Shown: piece after piece, positions 47,776 to 59,655 of the stretch
Numbering within the stretch: the stretch's first letter is position 1
Layout: every line of letters begins with the position of its first letter
DNA from: Cylindrobasidium torrendii FP15055 ss-10
Lineage: Eukaryota > Basidiomycota > Agaricomycetes > Agaricales > Physalacriaceae
DNA length: 64,000 nt
Reading direction: 5' to 3'
Assembly (NCBI GenBank): GCA_000934385.1
Contig: KN880471.1
Location: 83,093-147,092, forward strand
Translations under genes and position numbers: made by a program
The notes under the pieces: model-generated
Seen by the model: the letters and a program-made list of their open reading frames with translations, nothing else
Told to the model about the DNA's origin: nothing
Database searches by the model: none

Positions 47776-48405
47776 TCACAACCCGGATGCGGGTAGACAG
47801 ATCAATAGGCCTACGAGTAATACCACGCAGGCTTCAAGCTTCAAGTTGTAGCAAGCGCCAGTACACAGAATTGTACAGCACTTTCAATGTTCTGAGGCTC
47901 AGACGTAATGCATGACCATGACTAGGGACTTCCAAGATCTTTAAGACAGCACTTCACGTCGATTATTTTACTACATTCAACGCCGCACTCAAGCTCAACT
48001 TGGTCTCAAGTGAAGGGCGAGGTGACAATTTCCAAGTCGAACATTGCAATTAAATTACGATTTAGTGGGACGGTGTGTCCTGCGCAGAACAAACATAAGC
48101 CCTGGCCAAACTTCAGCGAATTTGCTGAGGACGACGTTCATTAGGTGCAGAAGCTTAACGCCATTGGCAACTCCTTGCGCCTCGGATTGACGTTGGAACT
48201 TTTGGATCGATTGGGAAGCTCGGAACCAGAGACAGATGCTGGAAGATGGACAACGGTTTTGGGAGTGGCTTGGGGCATCGGCCCTTGGTCATTCTGAGTG
48301 ATTAGTCGAACAATTATCTCCATCGTGTCCTCGCGTTCGTAAGCAGCGGGAAGCACACACATTGGCATAGCGTGATATATAATATTACAACAGCAGTGGA
48401 ACACA
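47776..48405. other. Intergenic, no feature seen
   Basis: This lies between the U2 copy 2 promoter and the 3' end of SYF2. No feature is supported. Confidence 0.5.
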
Positions 48406-49500
48406 TCAGAGGGCCGTACCACGCTCGAAGTTGGCGCGCAACTCGGTCGTGTACTTGTCGTAGTAACGAGCAATCTAATGGAGTGTTCGTAAACGATATC
48501 AGGGGAAAGTAAAGCTCAAGTACCTTCTTGTTGAAGACCCTGTTGTGCTCGTTGATGTACGTGATGTCGCCCTCGTCCTCGTTGGCACGCTTCCGAGAAA
48601 ACTTGCTCTTCTTGTCGGCACTGGAGAGGAATTTAGCAAAAGAGGATGGACAGATGCGATTCAACGTACTCCTTGTTCAACTTAGCAACGAGACGGTCGA
48701 TGGCTTCCTCAGAGGGCTTGCTGTCGCCATACATGAGTGTGTTTGCATCGCGATACAAATTGTCATGAGCTAGTTGGGCCTGCAAGTCGGAGGGAAGTGA
48801 CTATGTGAAAGTTTCAGCAAATACAATTGTCAATATAGAGAGGACGCACCGGTCCCGCTTCTCCATGTTTGGGGTTAAACGAGGTGAGTGTTCCAGGTGC
48901 AAGCCCCAAAGCCATTTCCTTTTGCTGGTTATATGCATGAAGGTCGGGCTTCAAATAGTCCAAATCTTTCTTGTACTTTCGCCTTGCGGCATCCGCATCG
49001 TCTAGACTAGATTTCAGCATGACTGCCGCCCTTGAAGGAATCATGACGCACCATTGAACTCAAACTGGGCTCGTCTCCGTTTCCTCGCCTGTTTCCTCTC
49101 CCACTCGTCATTCTGCTCGATAGTCCACTCCCAATTCTTATCACGAGATACGTCCTCGCCGCGCTCCTCCGCCTCCGCTTTCTGCCGCAGCGTCTCTGCT
49201 AATTTGCGCTGACGCTCCAACCGCACAGTATCGCGGGCCGATACTCGCGCCTTCGCACTCTCTTCTATCATTGATGTGCGGTTAGCTTTGCTTGATGCGG
49301 CCTGAAGTTTGGCATCGGTCAAGTATGCAAGAAGGGGAAATAGCTCTACGCACTAGCTTCTTGCGCAACTCGGCCATCTTCTTCTGCCGCTCCTCCATTG
49401 TGAGCTTTCCCGACGACTCAGTCTCGGCCTCCTTTTCGGTATCCTCAACGTCTTCCATGGGCTGCTCCTCGTTGACAGGCGACTCTTCTCGTGATGACAT
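48406..49500 (-). CDS. SYF2: Pre-mRNA-splicing factor SYF2
   Basis: The exons (minus strand) are 49500-49354, 49301-49052, 49001-48850, 48800-48670, 48620-48524 and 48474-48406, encoding 281 residues. The C-terminal two-thirds match the Syf2 family: RRKYKKDLDYLKPDLHAYNQQK, PSEEAIDRLVAKL, GDITYINEHNRVFNKK and the end ARYYDKYTTELRANFERG. The N-terminus is acidic, then Lys/Arg/Glu-rich and helical. Syf2 (p29) belongs to the Prp19/NTC complex and contacts Isy1, Clf1 and the U2/U6 RNAs in the active spliceosome. An in-frame ATG at 49587 would add 29 residues (starting MDSAELAIL). I preferred the start at 49500 because it begins the typical acidic segment. Confidence 0.92.
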
Positions 49501-49789
49501 TGTGGTGGTGGTGGTCAGAACCGAAGGGGCGCGTTGCCGGCGATCGTTGATGCGTCCCCGCAGGATGGCCAATTCTGCGCTGTCCACTCACGCCACTCAA
49601 GCGCTGTTGTAGAACAGACACTATAAGCCTACGACAGGAGCCCCCAGAAAACATGAAAAATCCCGGGATGATAGTAAAAAGAAAGTCCTCGAACATTCAA
49701 AACAAGTTCGTGTCCATTTGGTGCTGGCAGTCAGACCGAATTGTCACAAGGTAAAGAAATGTATTATTTGGCGTATACCCTACAACTCA

Positions 49790-52700
49790 TTATTTTAACT
49801 TCAACCCATTCTTTGCTACATCAATCTGTCTAGCTGTCGCCGCAATCCTAAATCCTTCGGGTACAACGGTATGCTCATAGCACTCCTGGACCCTTGCACC
49901 GTCCATGATACAGATATCCCCATGATTCAAGACAATGGTCAGCGAGTTTGGTCTCAGCGATGCCTTCTTTCCAGTGTTCCCATCCCCAGGCGTTGGTAAA
50001 TGCTTGCGATGTAGCCTGAATATCATCTTTGCTGGCGAACCAAGTGAAAGACCAGCCACTATGGGACCCAGTCCATCTTCAGCGTCGCTATGGAACTGTA
50101 GGCGTTCATCAACATAGACAGCAAGTAAATTTCACCCAAGAACATACCGCCATGCTTTGATCCTCCATGTACGCTGCACTCAGTACCTCATTGAACTCGT
50201 ACGTCTCATCAAGGACATGCTTCAACCGCTCGTGAAGGAGTTCGCGTGCTTGAATAACTGCTTGTGGGGCAACATCCCAGTCGACTGTATTGTCTGCGCC
50301 ACCCACATACTGCAGTCAAGGGATGAGTGATGAAAGAAAGGACATCAGCTTGTAGGAGAATGCGCACATTGTATGGCTTCCCACAATTGTGTGAGAAGTA
50401 ATTCGTGAGCAACTTTCCGCGACACTTATGAGCGCGCATGGGCCAACGCCTGAACTCCAGCGCCCCGCTTTGCGCCTCTTCTTGGTATAGTGCGAGGATG
50501 CTGTCCGCGCGCTTGGCTGACTGACGCCGAAGATGAGATATGCGGTGTATCCTGCCACTAGAGATCTGTGTAAATATCACAATCGCACTTTACAGGAAAA
50601 GTAGAGCGCACGCATTGTCTGGTAGGATGAAGGTCTCCCGGCGCAGTGCGCCATCTCCATCTTGTGCTGGGATAATCGAGACGTAAGGAAGTGATATCCC
50701 TAACATGTACCGTGAGCACTCAAAAGATCAACGAGGCAAGGAGCAGCTAAGACTCACGTTGATCCTCTATAGACCACATCCGCGGACTGTCCACGGTCCC
50801 CAGGTTAAGTTCTCGCCACAAATCCCTCACTCCCTGCATACGCATCGGCGAGCGCAGCTCCTGTCCACACGTCGGACAAGACCAACAGCGCCAGAGCCAT
50901 CGACACGATAGTCTGCCGCATGCTCTACAATGGAATCCCCTGGTGAACTCGGTGGCGGTCCCAGTCCCATCGTCAGTCTCTGTTTTCCCCCGGACCATAT
51001 CCTTCGCGGGATTCCCAGGTATAATCCTTAAGTGCTTGGGGATAGAGCCAGGGTCGGGAACAGACGCAAGAAAATCCGGGTGGTAGTTGAGCATTCGTGG
51101 GATGGGTTTGGACACATCGACCGTCAGTCGGTTGTTGACAAACTGTTCAGCGTTGTTCTCTTGCTGCATGTCCTGCAGTTGTCCGGACGAATGAAAGAAC
51201 GCTGGACATGATGAGTCCAGACACATCCATACGTGCGCGTACACCTGTGGAGATGCCTTTCCACAGAGCATGCATTGCTGAACAGGACGATGAAGGATGA
51301 GGATTTCAGAAGAGCGATCTTGAGTCTTGTCGACCTTTATGGCTACTAAATGTGAGTTGGCCTGACGGTGGGCTCGTCCAAACGTACGTCGAGGGCGAGA
51401 GCGTCCTTGAGACACAATGGCTGAATCCGCTATAGGGTTGGGTTTGGTGTTCGACAGCCACCACGGATCATCCTAAGGCAAGATACTTGTATGTCAGATA
51501 GATAGCTTCACGCATAGGAAAGAACTCGAACCTGACCAGCACACCACTGGAAGGCGAATTTATATCGAACGACCTTCCCACCATCGTTTTCAGCGGGTTG
51601 ATATTCCGCTGAACAATGTTAGGCATAACATAACGAGAGACGCGAGACCACACACTCCAAACATCCTTGATGAAATAGAAGCCTAGAATAACGTAGGTGA
51701 AGCCGTTTTGGTTATCCGGTTCAAGATGCTGGGCGACATTCTGCCTTCGTGCTGCAGCCAGGCTGTAGGGAAAGTGGATATAATGGTCGTCGATGACCAG
51801 AGCGATAGGTTCTTTCGCAAAATGTGTCTTGAGAAGGGCGCGAACTGACTTGTCCCCTTCCTTCTGGTCCGACGCGGCGTTATGCTTCGTGGTGCCCTGT
51901 GCTTGGGTAACACTGGCCGCCTTGCCCCCTCCGTGAGAAATAATGAGTTTCCCGTCATGGAACCAGCCGTCACGTCTGCGTTTTGCGTCAGTCGAAATCG
52001 ACGAGAGAGGGATGATACGAACAGTGAAGCATGTTTGGAGAGCAAATAGCCTTTGGCGAGCTCGTTGGAGAAGTAAACACCTCCCTGGTAGCTTCGAAAC
52101 CAAGGGAAGGCTTCACATAGCTCTTGACGGGACTCGGCCCAGAGTGGAGGTTGCATGGGGCATGGCTGCCGATTCAAAGGAGGTGTACAGTTCGCAGGGA
52201 GACCCATGACATGAACCTGGTTTTTGAAGCCGGCATGTAGTGGTATTTCGGTGGCTTCATCCTTGACAGCAAGCGCAGGTGCCGTTGGTATGCCGCTGGG
52301 AGGCTCATCGACCATTGATGCCTCCAAAGCAGTTGTCGAGGTAACTTCCATGGACAACAACGAGACGTCTTCCATCTTGACCTTGCGCGGACGACCGGGC
52401 TTCCCTTTTGCCGGGGGTACTGGAACAGGGACAGGCTCCTGCTTCACCTGCGAGGCCCCAGCTGGTTTCTGCTTTGGAGGACGACCGCGTTTTCGTTTCT
52501 CGACAGCAGGAAGCTCCTCCACCTCCACTTGCACTCGCTTCGCGCGCCGGTCGTCCAGGCTTGCAGTAGCTTTGCGCTTGGGAGGCTGGGCAGAGGGAGT
52601 TTGCAGTGAGACGCATTGTTCAACGGGATAGTAGAGCTTGGGGTGGACCCTGGGGTCCAAGTAGTGGTGTAGTTGTTCAAAATGTTTCCGTTTTCTCGCT

Positions 52701-53086
52701 TCATCGACTACCTTGATTGCGGCTTTCCGACTGTCGTTACCGAAGGTTGCATCAGCCAAGGCCGCGAAAGTTTCGACAAATAGACGGGCGTGATTCTTGT
52801 CCAGAACGAATCCTTTCTTGGCATCCTCTTCAGACCGAGAAGCAAACGCGTATTCTAACCAGGTTCTAAGCGCGCGCCGCTATGAAGCGTGAGATAGACT
52901 CAGAATAATTCGCGTATTACGCACATGGTCTTTCAAAATCGCGTTTACCGTAGTGTCCAGATCTCCGTCATTTCCTCTACGTCCTCGTCCTCGACCTCGA
53001 CTCTCCAGGAATTGCTTCAGTAGTCCTGATTCGAGTAAAGAGCGGTCCAGTAGATCAGAAGGAATGGGAATGTCGTTATTGGCCAT
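49790..53086 (-). CDS. AlkB-like 2OG-Fe(II) dioxygenase with AT-hooks and Cys-rich module
   Basis: The 10 exons (minus strand) are 53086-52925, 52879-52023, 51975-51656, 51608-51532, 51472-51388, 51345-50758, 50699-50612, 50557-50368, 50309-50148 and 50095-49790, giving 944 residues. After a helical N-terminus come two AT-hooks (KRKRGRPPK and KGKPGRPRK) with many Lys-Pro and Val-Pro repeats. A region with RDGWFHDGK and RYKFAFQWCAGQDDPWW follows. Next is a cysteine module (CMLCG, CLDSSC, then CRACG, CWSCPTCG) that likely binds two zincs. The dioxygenase domain is at the C-terminus, with HSD at 845-847, a distal His in YEHTVVP (918) and FRIAATAR, whose Arg926/Arg932 would bind 2-oxoglutarate. 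The layout suggests a chromatin-bound demethylase or hydroxylase, substrate unknown. The donor at 50611 is the least certain; a GC donor nearby is an alternative. Confidence 0.85.
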
Positions 53087-54267
53087 GACAGTAACGAGCA
53101 AAGGCTCAATCAAGTGACTGCCTGTCACAGCTAGTGCTGTTAGTGACTGGTCATGGATGCGACGAACAAAGCCGGCGATCATTCGAATGCAACTGGAAAT
53201 GGCCCATTGTCCGGAACAACCCACGGCGAGTGAGTACTCTGGTTCTATTGCGGTAGATAACTGGCTGAATGTGAGGAACGTGCTAGCGTACGGTGTTCAT
53301 GACAATCAGTAATTAGGAGAGCCACGAGGACAAAAAGTGTGAGCACGCCTCTACCGCGTCCCAGTGACAGAACTTTGGACTAGGTATCGTATCTATACGC
53401 GCAAAGTGGGATGGACAGTAGCAAGAATACTGTTGGACGGGAACAAAGCTATTCGCACGGAGCAACCCAAGGCCTCAAACTATGATGAAAGGTGTTGAAT
53501 TATTCGCATATAGTAGGTAACAGTAACGCTACGACAGTCCTCAGGCGCACGCTAACGAAGGAACTCATCAGCAAACAATTTAAAAAAGAAATCAAGGCAG
53601 GAAGGATCAGAATTGCAGAAGTTAATCACCAGCGCCCGAAGGCGTATGACTGTTGAGCTTGATATGTGATATTTTGTTCATCATATATGGAGGAGGAGGA
53701 ATTCCGGATGATATGCAAAGGACACTCACTGTTTACGACCTCTTGTCTATGCAATAACCCAATCATTGAGATGGACCAGAAGTGAACCAAAGCGATGAGA
53801 GAAAAAGCGAATTAACTAGCCGATCAATGTGCGTTTTTATACCGCAAGCTCGATCTCCGCTGATTGCCGAGGTTGAGGGTCGGCGTCGCCGTCCGCCACA
53901 GTAAACCCTAATGGCAAATGGTTCTTCGCCTGCAGTGGTCAGCTCAGACTACGCAAAAGGTCCAACGATACATCCAAATATTATACACGTAGGTTATTTG
54001 AAATAATCTCGCGAAGAAACTGGGCGGCAGTCATTCCAACAGGATTTGTCGAACGTGCGTCCACAGTACTGGCCAATCACGGGTAAGAATGCCCTCGCGT
54101 GCAACGTTCATCTGGCACACGCTCATTTCTACTCCTCTTTCTTCGCTATCATATAAGGCCACTTCCGCGCTTTCTGTTTGTGTTTTCCTTTGAATCTGGC
54201 GCCTCGGGTCATCGCCAGCACCGACGCCCCAAACGCCGCTCCCCGCATTTCCCCACATTTCTCTGAT
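53087..54267. other. Divergent intergenic region
   Basis: This holds promoters for the AlkB-like gene (minus) and the bHLH gene (plus). The frame of the bHLH gene stays open upstream to an ATG at 54178. I see no other feature. Confidence 0.5.
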
Positions 54268-55158
54268 ATGCCAGCACAAGCAATGTCAGCCAACAACAAG
54301 CCTGATGCATGCACCGCCAGCATTAATCCGCCGCGCCGTGCCAAGGATATTGCCATTCTACCCAAGCCATCCTCAGACGCTGGGTCTGATGCGGACGACG
54401 AGTACCGCCCAACAGACTCTCATCTTTCACCGCCAGCCAAACGTGGCCGCAAGCCTGGCACCATGTCCCGTACTGCGCGCGAAGCCCAGCGCAAGCTCAA
54501 CCACAGCATCATCGAAAAGGCTCGCCGAACCAAAATCAACGACGCGCTCGCCACCCTTCGCACACTCGTCCCAGAGCATTTCGGTGAAGCTACAGAGGAT
54601 ATAAATGACGAGGAGGAAGCGGCAAGCACAAAACCTGGTGGAAAGAAGGCTGAGAAGGAGAAAGAGTTCAAGCTGGAGATCCTTGTTCGTACGGTGTCGT
54701 ACATGCAGCACCTCATCGGCCGCGTCAGCGAGCTGGAAGCCGCCGTCGAGCAGGAAGGACCAAAGCGCAAGCGCATCCAATCTCGCGACGACGACAGCGA
54801 CGATAATGAAGAGCCGAAAGGCATCACCCACCGTAAAAAGCGCCGCAATTCCCAGGACTTCGACAGGCTCCCGCCAATTTCATCCTGGCTTCAAGAAGAC
54901 TCTGCACCTCCATCTCCAGTACCGTCTTCGCAGCTCCCTACGCCTCCGTCATCCACCACGTTCGCGCCTGTCTCGCAGCTGTTCCAGTCTCCGCCCAACT
55001 TCTCGTTGTCTTCTCCTGTGGACGATGACCACAGTGCCGCAAATATTCTCCTGCATATGAGCACCTCTAGACGCGCGCGCCAGACCGAGTATCAGGATTC
55101 CAATGCCCGCGCTACGCCGCTCACGCCGTCTGCGCTCCTTGGTCTGGGGCGGCGATGA
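54268..55158 (+). CDS. bHLH transcription factor
   Basis: A single exon encodes 296 residues. The basic helix-loop-helix domain spans about residues 73-160. The basic region LNHSIIEKARRTKINDAL has the His-Glu-Arg triad (H-x3-E-x3-R) that reads E-boxes of the CACGTG type. The loop is long and acidic (EATEDINDEEEAASTK and following Lys-rich residues). Helix 2 is LEILVRTVSYMQHLIGRVSELE, which runs on as a short zipper-like helix. The tail has a basic patch (THRKKRRNS) and Pro/Ser stretches. In fungi such proteins regulate phosphate, inositol lipid or sterol genes, but the target here is unknown. An in-frame ATG at 54178 would add 30 residues, and ATG 54283 is another option. Confidence 0.87.
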   Translation: MPAQAMSANNKPDACTASINPPRRAKDIAILPKPSSDAGSDADDEYRPTDSHLSPPAKRGRKPGTMSRTAREAQRKLNHSIIEKARRTKINDALATLRTLVPEHFGEATEDINDEEEAASTKPGGKKAEKEKEFKLEILVRTVSYMQHLIGRVSELEAAVEQEGPKRKRIQSRDDDSDDNEEPKGITHRKKRRNSQDFDRLPPISSWLQEDSAPPSPVPSSQLPTPPSSTTFAPVSQLFQSPPNFSLSSPVDDDHSAANILLHMSTSRRARQTEYQDSNARATPLTPSALLGLGRR

Positions 55159-55511
55159 AGACACCACCGAGGCTCGAGTTTTTTTTATGTTTCCCACTTT
55201 TATTGTAGATTATGAAGCGTTTATGCTTGTACCCACTTTCTGTACCAAGTTCCCTCGGACAAATTTCCTGGATATGTAGGCCGCAATTTCACCGTGGAAT
55301 CCGTCAAAGGTGGATGGTAGACAAAACCTCTGCTCATGAGCCGTCATGAGGGTGATCCTACATCGTCAAGATCAGAGTTCGCTCACTCGAACCTAGCAAA
55401 CACATGGAGGTCAAATAGCATTGAGCATAAATAATGGTTCCAATAAGCCCCTCGCATAAGACCACGTAGAAATTGAAAATTTGCCGGTCATGGCCCTCGC
55501 AAACGTCCGTC
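55159..55511. other. Convergent 3' regions
   Basis: This lies between the stops of the bHLH gene and the App1-like gene. No further feature is seen. Confidence 0.5.
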
Positions 55512-56752
55512 TCAGCACGCTCCTCCAGCGACATCGATAGTCGGAAGCAAGTTCACAATATCGTCGTCGCTGTACACTCTGTACTTGTTCTTGGGGACGT
55601 CCTTGAAAGCTGCGGCAAAGCGTTTGTCCGAGTTGTCTGCCTTGTCGACAGCGCGAATCCAGATGCATTGGATGAAGTCCGCCCCGAATGTGCGGAACCT
55701 GTTGGCAATGGTCAGCAACAAAGTCAATGCGGTTTGCAGAACAAATGGACGAACGCTTCGCCATAAGTCTCTGGGTCCTTCTCAGTCGAGTCGCCCACGG
55801 TGAGGAACTTCTTGTTGGGATACATCTCATGCACGCGCGCGATTTGGGAGGTCTTGAAATCGAAGGTGCTATTGCTGTCGAACAGGAAGCTGGACAGGTC
55901 GCCGAGGTCGCTAAGTGTGAGGTTTTTGGCAAAGATGGGACCAGGGGTCTCGCTGTAGGACGTGTCGATGAAGTCACGGAGGAAAGGGTATAGCTGGTAT
56001 GGCGACCCGGTGATATAGATGAAGTTGGGCGAAGAGAGCGAGGACGCGAGGGAAGAGTACAGTTCCGGCATGCCTGCAACAGCCTCTGGCTCGTCGAACA
56101 GCGTTGCCTTTGCGAGTTTCAGTTTGTTCAGCACATGGCTTACTTTGACTGTGTCGTCGATGTCTATGGCGAGTGATGAGTATGATCCAGGTTGAAGTGA
56201 GGATGGCAGAATTTTACCTGAGATAACACCGAAGCCGCTATCCGCTGAGGGGAAGACTGTCATGGATGCCTGAGCGGATGCACCTGTCAGGGCCCCAGTG
56301 AAGGTCGCCGCATCCCCGCATTGGCCAAGGGACACAGTCTGCACTGCGAGACCATTATCAGGAGAAGTCGAGGTTGCACCCAGCGTTGCTGGCTGGCTGC
56401 ATCCGTTCACATCAATCGTTACCGCCTGACCACCCTTTCCAACTGCAGCAACCAGCCTGACACGGTCCAGTGCTGTCTCCAAAGCCCCGCTAGCATCGAC
56501 GCCGAAGATGCTGAGTGGGGAAAGGATGTCGTGTAGAACGTCTCCGAGCTCGGAGGTGTCGATGGGCGTCTGGTATGTGTATACTTCGATGCTTGCGAGG
56601 GTGCTAGACGCGTCGGCGGGGTTTTGGAATGCCGGAGAGTCAAAGAGGAGCACTTCGACGCCATTGTCCACCGCGCGACGCCGGGGGGAAGGAGCGGACA
56701 GCGCGCTCAACGCCAAAGAGAGGAAAACGACAGAAATCCGGCTGGCACGCAT
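55512..56752 (-). CDS. Secreted App1-like phosphatidate phosphatase-domain protein
   Basis: The exons (minus strand) are 56752-56218, 56163-55755 and 55698-55512, encoding 376 residues. A signal peptide (about 1-20, cut before SPRRRAVD) is evident. The domain resembles the catalytic part of yeast App1 (DUF2183). Its acidic motif DIDDTVK starts at residue 179 and is restored exactly by splicing the first intron. It is followed by FIYITGSPYQLYPFLRDF and KKFLTVGDSTEKDPETYG, the HAD-like motifs. The end has IWIRAVDK and YRVYSDDDIV. App1 dephosphorylates phosphatidic acid at actin patches in yeast. The secreted basidiomycete forms are uncharacterised, so substrate and location are inferred from sequence only. 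Confidence 0.85.
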
Positions 56753-57220
56753 GATGATGGACGTTGAAGGGGAAGAACCGTGTGGTCGAAATTGTGTATT
56801 TCTACCGACCGAATGATGGGTTGAGCGCGGAGTAAGCAGCACGATGCGACCAGCGCTTTTAAAGCGATGGTTTTTGGAAAACGAACGTGGGTGGGAGGTG
56901 GTAGTGCTGGAAGGAAAAGGAATAAGAGACAGCACTCGCACTTCCGCGTTTTCGTTTTCCTACAATCATTCCATCAAATCAATGCGACGTATGGCACATG
57001 AGGCTCTGTCATGGAAACCAGAAGGGATTTGGTGGATTATGCGAGTATGCCAAGCATCGTCCAGGCTGTGATTATACTGGCATGCGGGTAGTCGCTGTGG
57101 CAAGAAGAGGGCGAGAATTTCTGTGTGTCGAAGACAACGGTCATGAGTGCAATGTTCTTGAAGCTGCGCGTGGTCGAGCCGATGTCCCGATCTTCAAGTT
57201 GTCCCTTTCCAGCAACCACC
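56753..57220. other. Intergenic, App1-like promoter
   Basis: This holds the App1-like promoter on the minus strand. I see no other feature. Confidence 0.5.
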
Positions 57221-57508
57221 ATGTCGCCAGAAACTATCGACGCCCGCCTCATAGACGGAGTGCGATATCTAATGTTGTTCATTCGCTCAGACACAATAGA
57301 TTCTGGACTTCATTGGGCTACCTACCACCACCTTGACCAGGCTCAAGGAGGAGTTAAGCGTCACATCAAAGGCAACGAGAACGGCTGGTTTTACGAAGCC
57401 ACAGAGACACGCAATGTTCTCAGAGAGTTTCTTCTCCTTGGACTCATGCGGATTGGACACACAACGGATGGCTCTGCCATTGAGAACGCGATGCATAGCG
57501 TCCCTTAG
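57221..57508 (+). CDS. Short hypothetical frame, possibly a gene remnant
   Basis: The frame gives 95 residues from the ATG at 57221 and includes VRYLMLFIRSD, LHWATYHHLDQAQGGVKRHI and NGWFYEATETR. That pattern resembles poorly characterised fungal proteins in which an HWA motif precedes a Gly pair and an aromatic-rich strand. The frame stops after MHSVP, but in the same frame the next codons (GAQEF) could continue, so the gene may be truncated by a stop or may splice near 57498. I cannot decide whether it is expressed. The overlapping minus-strand frames look like shadows. Confidence 0.3.
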   Translation: MSPETIDARLIDGVRYLMLFIRSDTIDSGLHWATYHHLDQAQGGVKRHIKGNENGWFYEATETRNVLREFLLLGLMRIGHTTDGSAIENAMHSVP

Positions 57509-57805
57509 GGAGCGCAGGAGTTCGAAGGCGCATATATAGCCCGTCTCCATTCCATAACTTGTCAATCAAAGCATTAGGGATTGCATATATATAAACCGAT
57601 ACTCCAAGCTCACATCTGTGTAACTCAAGCGGACATGTGAATGACTGATGCGATCGCAGTGGATTCCTGCTTTGTACCACCACTCTTACCAATTATTCTA
57701 GGGTGTCGGTCGGCAATGAATGCCAAAGAACTGGATGCTCTGCGAGCGAGAGATAACCGGGACCGGTAAACGGAGGGACCGCCACCAAGTCAACCTCGAA
57801 CCACC

Positions 57806-59317
57806 ATGAGCCGAGATTCATATGCCTACATTCGTCCGATACTTGCAAAGGCCGACGCTTTGCGCTTTCCCGACTTCGTGCCGCTATCAGCTCCCCCAAT
57901 CCCAGCAACATTACCTAACATATCAACACGAACGCCCACTTGGCTTCCAGCTGGCTGGCATCATTCCACGCATATTGCGCCGGCCGCGTACCCGCGCATA
58001 TCTCCTGTGCAGGATATTCCAACAGTCAAGTTCGATGGCGCGCTGGACCGGGAATCTCGCCAGAAAATCCTCGTTGATGCACAGGGAAAGCTCATGGCTT
58101 TGCGCGAAGCAGAACTCAAGAAGTGGCCGACAACGCGGGACGAAGTGCTGTGGATTTGCATGAATCGATACGTCCGAAGGCAACGCGGTGGACAGGGTGT
58201 TACATTGTTTCTGGCACATGCAAATGGATTCAACAAAGAGGTGTGTTGTGCACATATCTGGTCTCGCAATATTCATTTGCACGACAGATTTGGGAGCCTA
58301 TGCTCAAACGACTCTTGTCGCAGGACAAGACAGTGTCTGAAATTTGGGTATGGGAGGCGACAAACCACGGAGACTCAGCGCTGCTGAATGCGGGGAAGCT
58401 CAACACAATGTGTGCGTATCCCTCACTCCCTGTGATATGTTGTCTGAAGTCAATCTAGCTCATTGGCATGAACACACGCGTGACTTGCTCAACATTATAG
58501 CACATTACCTCCCAGCAAATATCACTGTGGACCTTCCCTTGCATCTCCCTGGAATATTTGGACCGGACCGATTCACACATGGGTTCTCTTCGCGCAAGTT
58601 GGTCATGGTGGGACACTCATTCGGTGGATGCATCTCAACTCTAGCTGCTATTCTCCATCCTGCCTTGTTCGATGCACTTTTCCTCCTTGACCCTGTGATA
58701 CTCGAGCCCAAGTCTACACCGCGCCAGGCAAACGCATTGAATACACTGGCTCTTGGCGCACTGGGTCGAAGAGATGTATGGAAATCAAGGTGAGTAGTCC
58801 CTAGAGGAATCTACGTTGGCTGAGCCGTATAGAAAGGAAGCTGGTGAGCAAATGAGACGGAATCCATTCTTCCAACGCTGGCACCCCGATGTCTTGGATG
58901 CGTACCTCACCCATGGCCTCTACGATACTGCGGATGGCCAGGTTACCTTGAAGACACCGAAATTATCTGAAGCGACAGCGTTTTCGGATACCTGGACAGG
59001 CGGGGAGGAAACCTGGGTCAGATTGTATCGCGGGGAGCTCGACGAGAGGATTGAGACTCGATGGCTGGTACCAGGCAGGGGCGAAGTTGAGTATGTGAAA
59101 CCTTTTTTGTGTCTTTTCTTGCGTCTTACGGACTTGCAGACTCGGCGGACCAGGACAAACGCATCCACGAGTGTGGCTACGCGGCGAGAAGAACAACTCG
59201 AATGTGATCATGGAAGGCGCTGGGCATTTGATACCTCATGAGAAGCCAGACGATGTTGCCGATGAGCTCGCCGCATTTATTGAACGGAAATACACATACT
59301 CAAAGTCAAAGCTGTAA
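57806..59317 (+). CDS. Peroxisomal alpha/beta hydrolase
   Basis: The exons are 57806-58240, 58288-58411, 58459-58789, 58833-59090 and 59140-59317, encoding 441 residues. The nucleophile elbow is VGHSFGG with Ser about 240. The oxyanion-hole region TLFLAHANGFNKE is typical of the fold. A C-terminal GAGHLIPHEKP supplies the catalytic His, and an Asp in FLLDP is a candidate acid. The protein ends SKSKL, so its last three residues are SKL, the consensus peroxisomal targeting signal type 1. Similar fungal peroxisomal hydrolases (Lpx1- and MPAH-like) act as lipases or esterases on lipid intermediates; the substrate here is unknown. The second intron was placed at 58412 because GTGCGT restores the frame (LNTMSHWHEHTRDLL). 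All introns are 43-49 nt. Confidence 0.88.
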
Positions 59318-59655
59318 TTACGCGTAGATTTAAGAATGTTTATATTTGCACGTGGGCGCGCAGAATCAAACGCGATGATCGATCAAACGCGCCAAACAGA
59401 CGCCTGGTTTGGTTCTGCCATTGCTTTCTGTAGCAGCGTGCCGCCTCGTGGTGGATCCCCGCGATACCCATTTCTTTTCGTCACGGTCACCCCATTTTCG
59501 CCGGGAGAGTATTTCGCTTGAACACGCGCAAGGCGTGAGGCAGACTCCGATCCGAGAAAGACTAGGGATCTCCTGTTTTCTCCTTTTTCGCTCTTTCTTT
59601 ACGTCCCTCACTCCTTCATTTCCTGGACGATATTTCGACGACGACGACGACGACT
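59318..59655. other. Intergenic with CGA repeat before kinase ATG
   Basis: About six CGA triplets (59636-59653) lie directly before the kinase ATG, in its 5' UTR. Nothing else is seen. Confidence 0.5.

Noticed and set aside
51532..51655. Apparent frame breaks in the AlkB-like gene suggesting a pseudogene
   Set aside because: Introns with good donors, branch-like sites and acceptors at 51609-51655 and 51473-51531 restore EYQPAEN and FAFQWCAGQDDPWW.
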